DNA of 5,965 bases from Clostridia bacterium (GTDB lineage: Bacteria > Bacillota > Clostridia > Oscillospirales > Acutalibacteraceae). The notes below the pieces were generated by a model that was not told where the DNA came from, made no database searches, and saw nothing but the letters and a program-made list of their open reading frames with translations. This document shows positions 1-4,967 of the stretch, piece after piece. The position numbers were made by a program, and so were the translations under genes. The DNA lies in assembly GCA_017631745.1 (NCBI GenBank), contig JAGBSR010000072.1:1-5965 (forward strand), written 5' to 3'. The number at the start of each line of letters is the position of its first letter. Position 1 is the first letter of the stretch.

Positions 1-255
1 AAGGTTTATGATGCAGTTATGGAAATGGATGGTGTTATGCTTATCACAGCTGACCATGGTAATGCTGATAAGATGTATGAAGAAGACGGTTCACCCTTCA
101 CAGCTCATACAACTTATCCCGTACCTTTTGTAGTTTGCGGTTATGACTGCGAGCTTCGTGAAGGCGGCAAGCTCTGCGACATTGCTCCTACAATGCTTAA
201 GATTATGGAACTCGAGCAGCCCGCAGAAATGGACGGCGCAAGCATCATTAAATAA
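1..255 (+). CDS. gpmI: 2,3-bisphosphoglycerate-independent phosphoglycerate mutase, C-terminal 84 residues (partial)
   Basis: This is the 3' end of a gene that begins before the window; the frame is open from base 1 and stops with TAA at 253-255. The enzyme interconverts 3- and 2-phosphoglycerate in cytosolic glycolysis and gluconeogenesis and depends on Mn2+. The visible part carries the alkaline-phosphatase-superfamily metal motif TADHGNAD (about bases 46-69), whose Asp-His pair binds metal, and the downstream HTTYPVPFV stretch (about 109-135), whose His is a further metal ligand. The end, with DIAPTMLKIMELEQPAEMDG, is the usual C-terminus of the family. Full-length homologues are about 510 residues, so only the last sixth is here. 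Nothing is broken in the visible part. The internal ATG at 19 is not a start. The gene converges on thiN. Confidence 0.96.
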   Translation, partial: KVYDAVMEMDGVMLITADHGNADKMYEEDGSPFTAHTTYPVPFVVCGYDCELREGGKLCDIAPTMLKIMELEQPAEMDGASIIK

Positions 256-276
256 AAAAACATCAGCGCGTTTTTG

Positions 277-322
277 ATTCTTTTTCCGCGACAGGAAAAA
301 GAATGCCCGCCCGGCGAGGGCA
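277..322. repeat. Tandem hairpins downstream of gpmI, possible dispersed intergenic element
   Basis: Bases 277-287 (ATTCTTTTTCC) are perfectly complementary to 294-304 (GGAAAAAGAAT) around the loop GCGACA, giving an 11-bp stem. A second, shorter GC-rich stem follows directly (TGCCC 304-308 with GGGCA 318-322). The first stem is not followed by a T-tract on the + strand, so it does not look like a normal intrinsic terminator. It may be a 3'-end RNA structure of the gpmI transcript or a copy of a short dispersed palindromic element. Being a repeat is an inference, because only one copy lies in this window. Confidence 0.5.
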
Positions 323-334
323 ATAAAAAAAGAT

Positions 335-364
335 AAGACCTGCAGGAATTTTCTTGCAGGTCTT
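335..364. terminator. Bidirectional intrinsic terminator between gpmI and thiN
   Basis: Bases 335-347 pair with 352-364 (AAGACCTGCAGGA with TCTTGCAGGTCTT, one G-T pair at 345/354) around a four-base loop. On the - strand the stem is followed by ATCTTTTTTTATT, with seven T residues at 325-331, a strong signal for the end of thiN. On the + strand it is followed by the weaker TTTATTT run, which can serve gpmI. The position between two convergent stop codons fits a shared terminator. Confidence 0.85.
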
Positions 365-376
365 TATTTATAGTAT

Positions 377-994
377 TCAAATTTTATAAACCACCAACAA
401 AGTTCCCTCTTCGACAGCGATACTGCTCTCTTTACCCAAAAACTCATTACTCACCCCAATGGGCATATAAGAATAAAGAGTCGCATTATCAAGAGTATAC
501 TTAAGATTTTCGATAGTCACTCCCCTGCTCTCACTGCTGAGTGAAAACACGGAAACATAACCCTTAAGCCCAGCACCGAGTGTCAGCGTACCATCTGAAA
601 AGGCCGTAAACACCTCATTGCCATGGTATATAGTACCTCTTGCACCTTTTGATGAAATATAGTGAAGAAGCTGAATATTTGCTACAGAGTGGTCGTTTCT
701 CTCACCGCCCAAGGCACCAAGAAGTACAAAATCGCGATAACCCTTTTCAAGTCCGAGATTAACAGCGAGCATCATATCGGTTTCATCTTTTTCTGTGGGT
801 GCAACTATCTTGTTTTCAGTTTCGGGTACACTGCCTAAAGAGTCAAAGTCACCCAAAACCATATCACAATCTCTTCCGAGAAGAGTTTTATATTTATATC
901 CGCCGTCAGCACAGATTATATAGTCGCTGTCGGTGGCTTTTAAATTCGTGTCGACGATGTCACCCGCGCCGATTATGTAACATATTTTCAACAT
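377..994 (-). CDS. thiN: Thiamine pyrophosphokinase
   Basis: The product transfers pyrophosphate from ATP to thiamine, making the cofactor thiamine diphosphate in the cytosol. It has 205 residues, normal for the bacterial family. Motifs appear in the expected order: ADGG (29-32), GDFDS (48-52, acidic residues of the Mg-ATP site), P-T-EKDETD (66-73), GGERNDHS (96-103, matching the family GGR-x-DH block) and GVSNEF (180-185) in the C-terminal thiamine-binding domain. The ATG at 992-994 is supported by TGAGGTG at 1000-1006 on the - strand, five bases upstream. It is a single gene, divergent from the ArsC-family operon and convergent with gpmI. No other thiamine gene is present, so the cell may use it to salvage imported or released thiamine. 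The leader is too short for a TPP riboswitch. Confidence 0.95.
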   Translation of the reverse strand: MLKICYIIGAGDIVDTNLKATDSDYIICADGGYKYKTLLGRDCDMVLGDFDSLGSVPETENKIVAPTEKDETDMMLAVNLGLEKGYRDFVLLGALGGERNDHSVANIQLLHYISSKGARGTIYHGNEVFTAFSDGTLTLGAGLKGYVSVFSLSSESRGVTIENLKYTLDNATLYSYMPIGVSNEFLGKESSIAVEEGTLLVVYKI

Positions 995-1018
995 AAAAAC
1001 ACCTCAATTTCTGTTTTC

Positions 1019-1047
1019 AGTATAGCACATAACATTATTTATTTCAA
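1019..1047 (-). promoter_or_regulatory. Promoter of thiN (sigma-A type, extended -10)
   Basis: Read on the - strand, TTGAAA (1042-1047) and TATACT (1019-1024) are separated by 17 bases, and TG stands one base before the -10 box (TGCTATACT). Each box matches the consensus at five of six positions. The predicted transcript start is near 1012, leaving a leader of only about 18 bases that holds just the ribosome site. Confidence 0.75.
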
Positions 1048-1062
1048 TATCATAAAAAGGAC

Positions 1063-1091
1063 TTTACAAATTATGGATTATCAACTAAAAT
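1063..1091 (+). promoter_or_regulatory. Promoter of the arsC-like/DUF896/pfkB/HAD operon (sigma-A type)
   Basis: TTTACA (1063-1068) and TAAAAT (1086-1091) are separated by 17 bases, each box matching consensus at five of six positions. The predicted start is near 1098, and AAGGAG at 1109-1114 stands six bases before the ATG at 1121. The promoter lies back-to-back with the thiN promoter, with 15 bases between the two -35 boxes. I see no clear operator palindrome. Confidence 0.72.
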
Positions 1092-1120
1092 AGACTAAGA
1101 TTATTTTTAAGGAGCTAAAA

Positions 1121-1471
1121 ATGAATATTCAGATTTACGGCACTGCTAAGTGCTTTGACACAAAAAAGGCTCAGAGATATTTCAAGGAGCGCGGAATAAA
1201 GTTTCAGTTTGTTGACCTTGCCAAGTACGGTATGAGCAAGGGCGAATATAACTCTGTTAAAACTGCTCTTAAAATGAAGGTTGATGACCTTGTCAACGAA
1301 AAGAGCAAGAAATTTGATTCATCTTTTATAAAATATCTCGCTTCAGAGGAAGCAAAAGAAGAAAAGCTCCTTGAAAATCAGGAGCTGTTTAAAACACCTA
1401 TAGTCAGAAACGGCAAGAAAGCCACCTTAGGCTACTGCCCCGAAATATGGAAAGAATGGGAGAAGGAATAA
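1121..1471 (+). CDS. ArsC/Spx-family thioredoxin-fold protein
   Basis: This 116-residue protein is full length for the arsenate reductase (ArsC)/Spx/YffB family. The N-terminus has the thioredoxin-fold strand and a single candidate catalytic cysteine, Cys11, in GTAKCFDTKKA. It lacks the CXXC pair of Bacillus Spx. Near the C-terminus KTPIVRNGKKATLGYCPE (91-108) matches the family's cis-Pro/Arg segment. In the middle block (DDLVNEKSKKF, 55-65) I do not see the conserved arginine that ArsC enzymes use to bind arsenate, so arsenate reduction is doubtful. A thiol oxidoreductase or regulatory role is equally possible. No ars genes are nearby. It is the first gene of a tight operon, with its own promoter and AAGGAG ribosome site. 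Its TAA shares its last A with the next ATG. Confidence 0.85.
   Translation: MNIQIYGTAKCFDTKKAQRYFKERGIKFQFVDLAKYGMSKGEYNSVKTALKMKVDDLVNEKSKKFDSSFIKYLASEEAKEEKLLENQELFKTPIVRNGKKATLGYCPEIWKEWEKE
1458..1466 (+). promoter_or_regulatory. Ribosome binding site fixing the start of the DUF896 gene
   Basis: GGGAGAAGG lies inside the last codons of the ArsC-like gene, about 4-8 bases before the ATG at 1471. It supports that start over the in-frame ATG at 1447, which would add residues (MERMGEGI) not found in the family and lacks a comparable site. Confidence 0.7.
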
Positions 1472-1683
1472 TGGTAACTCAGGCACAGATTAACAGAATT
1501 AACGAACTCGCAAGAAAAGCAAAAACCCCCGAGGGTCTTACAGAAGAAGAAATCAAGGAAAGAGATATTCTCCGCAGAGCTTATATCGATTCATTTAAAG
1601 AGAGCCTTGTAGGTCAGCTCGAAAACACATATATAGTTGACGAAAAGGGCAATAAGAAAAAGGTTGAAAGAAAGACTAAATAA
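1471..1683 (+). CDS. DUF896 (UPF0291/YnzC-like) small protein
   Basis: This is a 70-residue cytosolic protein of the DUF896 family, small helical-hairpin proteins widespread in Firmicutes. The family's precise function is not established. In Bacillus subtilis, ynzC lies in the SOS-controlled yneA operon. The diagnostic pattern is present: INRINELARKAKTPEGLTEEE near the N-terminus, then E-x-x-LRRAYIDSFKESLVGQLENT and a basic tail (KGNKKKVERKTK). The ATG at 1471 overlaps the previous TAA by one base (TAATG), indicating translational coupling. The next gene follows 12 bases after its stop. No SOS box was noticed in the operon promoter, so the Bacillus regulation cannot be carried over. Confidence 0.9.
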   Translation: MVTQAQINRINELARKAKTPEGLTEEEIKERDILRRAYIDSFKESLVGQLENTYIVDEKGNKKKVERKTK

Positions 1684-1695
1684 GGAGATAAAACT

Positions 1696-2610
1696 ATGAG
1701 CTTTGCAGCAGGTTACGGTAAAACCAATGTAGACTTACTCTTTGAGGGTATGCCCAGACTCCCCTTAGAGGGTGAAGAGATTTTCACAGATAAGTTTTCC
1801 CTTTGCCTCGGCGGCGGTGTACCCGGTACTATGGTTACACTTTCACGCCTTGGTATTAAAACAAAGAACGTTACGGAGCTCAGCTCTGAGATGTTCTCTC
1901 AGTTTGCTCTGAGCGAGTTTCAGAAGGCAGGCTGTGAGCCTATAAATATCTATGTGGGTGACAAGGTTGCAGTTAATATTACAGCAGCGGCCATCACACC
2001 CAAAGACAGAACCTTCTGGTCATACGGTAACATAAACGAAAAGGCTGACCCCGAAAAAATCTATCAGGGACTTACGGGCGCAAAGGCTGTTGCTATGCAC
2101 GAAAGCTATCTTGATGTTTACCGTAAGCTCAAGGAAGAAGGCAGTATTGTTATCCTTGATACAGGCTTCGTTGAAGATATGAGTCTTGAAAAATATGAAG
2201 CTATGCTCGAAATCGCAGACTATTTTCTTCCCAACCGAACAGAAACTATCAAGCTTACAGGCGAAACCGACCCGAAGAAGGCGGCAGTGGTACTGAGCAA
2301 ATATCTTGATAAGGTTATCGTTAAGCTTGACAGTGAGGGTTGTCTTATCTACCGTGACGGTGAATATGTTTTTGTAAAGAGTATTCCCGAGTTTGTCCGC
2401 GTTGACTCAACCGGTGCAGGTGATGCTTTCTTTGCAGGCTTTATGTATGGCATAATGAAAGATGAACCCATCGAAAGGTGCGCTCTTTACGGCAATATCA
2501 CAGGCGGAAAATGTGTTACTGCTGTCGGCTGTACCACCGCTTATTTCACCGAAGATGAGCTTCTCAATATGGCCGAAAAATATAAGGACAACATTATCTA
2601 TAACTATTGA
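1696..2610 (+). CDS. PfkB-family carbohydrate kinase
   Basis: This is an ATP-dependent kinase of the ribokinase/PfkB family, 304 residues, the usual length. It probably phosphorylates a sugar or nucleoside in the cytosol; the substrate is not evident. The C-terminal PfkB signature is DSTGAGDAFFAGF (237-249), with the anion hole GAG and catalytic base Asp243. NRTE (180-183) matches the Mg/phosphate NxxE motif, and VKLDSEGCLIY (209-219) is the usual strand before the nucleotide site. The N-terminal substrate loop reads GGGVPGTMVTLSRLG (39-53), where most relatives have an Asn at the position of Gly44, so substrate contacts may be unusual. The start at 1696 has TAAGGAG at 1681-1687, whose TAA is also the stop of the DUF896 gene. 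The HAD phosphatase gene follows 10 bases later. Confidence 0.9.
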   Translation: MSFAAGYGKTNVDLLFEGMPRLPLEGEEIFTDKFSLCLGGGVPGTMVTLSRLGIKTKNVTELSSEMFSQFALSEFQKAGCEPINIYVGDKVAVNITAAAITPKDRTFWSYGNINEKADPEKIYQGLTGAKAVAMHESYLDVYRKLKEEGSIVILDTGFVEDMSLEKYEAMLEIADYFLPNRTETIKLTGETDPKKAAVVLSKYLDKVIVKLDSEGCLIYRDGEYVFVKSIPEFVRVDSTGAGDAFFAGFMYGIMKDEPIERCALYGNITGGKCVTAVGCTTAYFTEDELLNMAEKYKDNIIYNY

Positions 2611-2613
2611 GGT
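2609..2613 (+). promoter_or_regulatory. Ribosome binding site fixing the start of the HAD phosphatase gene
   Basis: GAGGT overlaps the TGA stop of the PfkB gene and stands seven bases before the ATG at 2621. The reading frame is open upstream to an ATG at 2462 inside the PfkB gene, but that extension of 53 residues has no family match. Confidence 0.7.
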
Positions 2614-2620
2614 ATATCTG

Positions 2621-3445
2621 ATGAATAATAAAAGCTATTCAGATTGGCTGATTGTATCGGATATTGACGGAACTCTCAATAATCAGCTTCGTCAAATTCC
2701 AAAAGTAAACAAAAATGCAATTTATGATTTCGTACATAATAAAGGCGGTCATTTCACCTTAGCTTCAGGCAGAGGCGTGCAATCTTTAGAGCCTCACTTT
2801 AAAAACCTCCCTGATGTAAATACTCCTGCTATAGTTATGAACGGTGCAGGCATCTACGATTACAACGAAAATAAAATGCTGTGGTTTAACCCTATCAGCA
2901 ATAAAGGTAAGGAAGTAATCAGAAAATCACTGCAGAAATACAGTCATCTCGAAATCGGCGTGATTACAGAGGATATGATTTATCTTGTAAGGCCGAGAAT
3001 CTCAGGTCCTGTTATGATGATGCTTGACTCTCTCAGACACAAGAAGGTGAAAAGCATAGACGATATACCCGATTGCAATTGGGGTAAGGTTATATTTTTC
3101 ACTATGCCTCATATGAAGAAAAAGGTGAGAGAATTTGCTGTTGCAGAAAGCGATGAAAGTCTTGCTTTTATTGATACTTCTTCCGCTTCCTTCGATCTGG
3201 TTGCCCACGATACAAACAAGGGCACTGCTGTGCTTAAGCTTGCAGAAATACTCGGAATAAGCGAAGATAAAATCGGTACAATCGGCAATTACTACAACGA
3301 CCTTGATATGCTCAAGGCTGTAAAGCACAGCGCTTGCTGTAAGCAGGCACCGAGGGATATGCACCCTATCTGTGAGTATGTAACCTGCCACTGCAATGAC
3401 GGCGCCGTTGCAGACTTTATAAATTACATATATAAAACATATTGA
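2621..3445 (+). CDS. Cof-type HAD-IIB family phosphatase
   Basis: This is a 274-residue haloacid dehalogenase superfamily hydrolase with the Cof/IIB layout, probably a cytosolic sugar-phosphate or nucleotide-related phosphatase. Motif I is SDIDGTL (13-19), with nucleophile Asp14 and acid/base Asp16. Motif II is the Ser of LASGRG (Ser49). The cap domain spans roughly residues 85-190. Motif III is Lys200 in TNKGTAV. Motif IV reads GNYYNDLDM (222-230), where relatives usually have GDxxND, so the first Mg-binding Asp is an Asn (Asn223, codon AAT) while Asp227 is kept. Activity may be lowered or altered. The gene lies 10 bases after a PfkB sugar kinase, suggesting the pair acts on related sugar phosphates. 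That link is an inference from position. Confidence 0.9.
   Translation: MNNKSYSDWLIVSDIDGTLNNQLRQIPKVNKNAIYDFVHNKGGHFTLASGRGVQSLEPHFKNLPDVNTPAIVMNGAGIYDYNENKMLWFNPISNKGKEVIRKSLQKYSHLEIGVITEDMIYLVRPRISGPVMMMLDSLRHKKVKSIDDIPDCNWGKVIFFTMPHMKKKVREFAVAESDESLAFIDTSSASFDLVAHDTNKGTAVLKLAEILGISEDKIGTIGNYYNDLDMLKAVKHSACCKQAPRDMHPICEYVTCHCNDGAVADFINYIYKTY
3408..3436 (+). promoter_or_regulatory. Weak candidate promoter for the lipoprotein gene
   Basis: TTGCAG (3408-3413) and TATAAA (3431-3436) are 17 bases apart at the end of the HAD gene, putting a possible start near 3443. The -35 box matches consensus at only three of six positions and the area is AT-rich, so this may be chance. The lipoprotein gene could simply be read through from the upstream operon. 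Confidence 0.22.
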
Positions 3446-3479
3446 TATATCTCAAAGCATAGACTTTAAGGGTGATGTT

Positions 3480-4061
3480 ATGAAAGCTCTTAAAATTTGT
3501 CTGTGCTTTTTTATTTTGCTGTGTCTTACTGCCTGTTCTAATAATCAGCTGAAAAATCTGACTTACTTTATCGACAGCTATAATGACATCTCAGCTGACA
3601 AGCTTTCCGTAGGTGATTTTTTTATCATAAACGGCTCAGAAGACACTCTGAGAGCTTTTATCGGTAGCGATGAGCGTCAGATTATCCTGAGCTTAAAAGA
3701 GGATAATAACAGCAAAATTGAAGGTGTGAAGCTCACCTTACCAAAAGCTGGGGGTACTCTGCCGAAAAACCAAGAGACAGAATTTTTCTGCCGTGTACTC
3801 ACCTGCACTCTTAAGGCTTATTGCTCTTACGATGACGAAACGGCAAAAGAGGTTGTTGACGCCTTAGGTTTAAATAGCTCCGAAACATATGACAAGCTCG
3901 GTGAGCTGACTATGAAAAGATATAACTTTTATTTTATTTATTACTCAAATGAGGTTGCAAGTGAAGTTATGATATACAATACCTATCTTCATACTGTCGA
4001 GACCACAGAAAAGCCTGTCAGCAGACCCTATTACGGTGAAAACTTCATAGAAAAAGATTAA
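3480..4061 (+). CDS. Putative lipoprotein of unknown function
   Basis: I do not recognise the family. The 193-residue product begins with a lipoprotein signal peptide: a basic MKALK, a hydrophobic stretch rich in Leu, Phe and Cys, and the lipobox LTAC with Cys19 as the lipid-modified residue. The mature protein should be anchored on the outer face of the membrane. It has no further membrane segment and contains Cys104, Cys109 and Cys115. Two segments of similar aromatic/aliphatic strand character (about 27-90 and 101-172) might be two small domains; this is only an impression. The ATG at 3480 has AAGGGTGA at 3468-3475 upstream; a nearby ATG at 3475 is out of frame. It follows the HAD gene by 34 bases, and its stop codon lies at the foot of the terminator hairpin. 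Confidence 0.8.
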   Translation: MKALKICLCFFILLCLTACSNNQLKNLTYFIDSYNDISADKLSVGDFFIINGSEDTLRAFIGSDERQIILSLKEDNNSKIEGVKLTLPKAGGTLPKNQETEFFCRVLTCTLKAYCSYDDETAKEVVDALGLNSSETYDKLGELTMKRYNFYFIYYSNEVASEVMIYNTYLHTVETTEKPVSRPYYGENFIEKD

Positions 4062-4086
4062 GACAAGGCAAACATTGCCTTGTCTT
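4060..4086. terminator. Bidirectional hairpin terminator between convergent operons
   Basis: Bases 4060-4071 (AAGACAAGGCAA) are perfectly complementary to 4075-4086 (TTGCCTTGTCTT), a 12-bp stem with a three-base loop. It begins inside the stop codon of the lipoprotein gene. On the - strand it is followed by AATCTTTTT; on the + strand the trailing tract is shorter (TCTTTAAGTTT). The location, five bases past the amidohydrolase stop codon on the other strand, fits termination in both directions. Confidence 0.8.
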
Positions 4087-4091
4087 TAAGT

Positions 4092-4967
4092 TTAATCTTC
4101 AACCATATTTTTTATTTTTTCGGGAACGGTTAAATTGCCAAAGCCATAAAACTTAACCGCATTTTCCCCGAGGAAAAGATTTTTGTTTTCTTCTGAGATT
4201 TTATCGGATTTAACCACAAAATCATAGCTCATCTTATATGTAATGGCTGTCATTGTACGGGGATAGTCACTGCCCCACATAAGCTTATCAAAGCCCACAA
4301 GCTCAGCTGCTTCATTGATAGAATCAACAGCTGAGGGGTAAGGGTAAAACTCTGAATTGAAAAGCCAGGTGATACCGCCGCTTTCAATATAGACATTCTT
4401 ATTTTTAGCAAGCTTAATCTGCTCGAGCCAGCCATCTCGCGTTACCATAGCAAAATGACCGATTGCTATTCTGAGATTGGGAAATTTATCAATAATTTCC
4501 TGCATCATATCGCACTGTTCGTCACCGTCTGCAAGATCTATAGAGATGAATTTGCCGTATTTGTCAGCCAGCTCAAAAGGATAAAGGTGGTTAAGAAGAT
4601 TCTTATCAGCTAGTCTGCCTGCACAGATTTTTATACCGTCAAAGGTTGAGATATCGCCCATTTCCTTTTCTTCATAAAGGGCACAGATTTTAATTCTGTC
4701 AGGGTACTTTGCCTTAGCTTCAATAAGATAGCTGTCCTGATTGCCGTCGATATATTCCTGAGTGATTACGGCACCTGATACCTGAGCATAGTCCATATTT
4801 GCAATTATTCGCTCAACATTGTTTTCACCATCAGTCATATATGGGGGCATCATCTGCTTGATTTCACCGCCAAAGTTGCTTCTGCCTCTGCCGACATCAT
4901 ATACGGGTTTACCGCAAACTATACCCGCCTGCTTTTTCCATAAGTGAGCGTGTGCATCAATAATCAT
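4092..4967 (-). CDS. Amidohydrolase-2 family protein, likely sugar lactonase-type hydrolase
   Basis: This is a 291-residue TIM-barrel metal-dependent-hydrolase-superfamily protein (amidohydrolase 2, PF04909 type), cytosolic. The first strand ends in DAHAHLW (4-10) with the HxH pair His6/His8. IAIGHFAM (167-174) carries His171 and MWGSDYPRT (230-238) carries the active-site Asp234; FLGENAVKFYGF (265-276) is the usual C-terminal helix. Where many relatives have a His at the end of the fifth strand, this one appears to read ISIDLADGD, with Asp144. The start at 4967 overlaps the UxaA stop as ATGA. An in-frame ATG at 5012 would extend into that gene and is not preferred. Paired with a UxaA dehydratase, a lactonase that opens an aldonolactone (for example L-fuconolactone) is plausible; the substrate is inferred. 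Confidence 0.85.
   Translation of the reverse strand: MIIDAHAHLWKKQAGIVCGKPVYDVGRGRSNFGGEIKQMMPPYMTDGENNVERIIANMDYAQVSGAVITQEYIDGNQDSYLIEAKAKYPDRIKICALYEEKEMGDISTFDGIKICAGRLADKNLLNHLYPFELADKYGKFISIDLADGDEQCDMMQEIIDKFPNLRIAIGHFAMVTRDGWLEQIKLAKNKNVYIESGGITWLFNSEFYPYPSAVDSINEAAELVGFDKLMWGSDYPRTMTAITYKMSYDFVVKSDKISEENKNLFLGENAVKFYGFGNLTVPEKIKNMVED

Noticed and set aside
256..376. Possible small RNA in the gpmI-thiN gap
   Set aside because: No promoter boxes are visible in the gap; the structures are better explained as a terminator and a palindromic element.
141..380. Open frame of 79 residues on the - strand across the gpmI end and the hairpins
   Set aside because: It overlaps the conserved gpmI end and the terminator, and reads low-complexity hairpin sequence; no family match or convincing ribosome site.
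799..996. Open frame of 65 residues on the + strand inside thiN
   Set aside because: Antisense shadow of the well-supported thiN gene; composition is not protein-like.
3002..3391. Open frame of 129 residues on the - strand inside the HAD gene
   Set aside because: It lies fully antisense to a gene with intact HAD motifs and has no recognisable domain.
4250..4435. Open frame of 61 residues on the - strand inside the amidohydrolase gene
   Set aside because: Out-of-frame overlap with a gene whose TIM-barrel motifs are intact.
4621..4691. Direct repeat GCACAGATTTT, two copies 60 bases apart
   Set aside because: Both copies encode similar beta-strand residues (IKICA) in the amidohydrolase; explained by coding constraint and chance.
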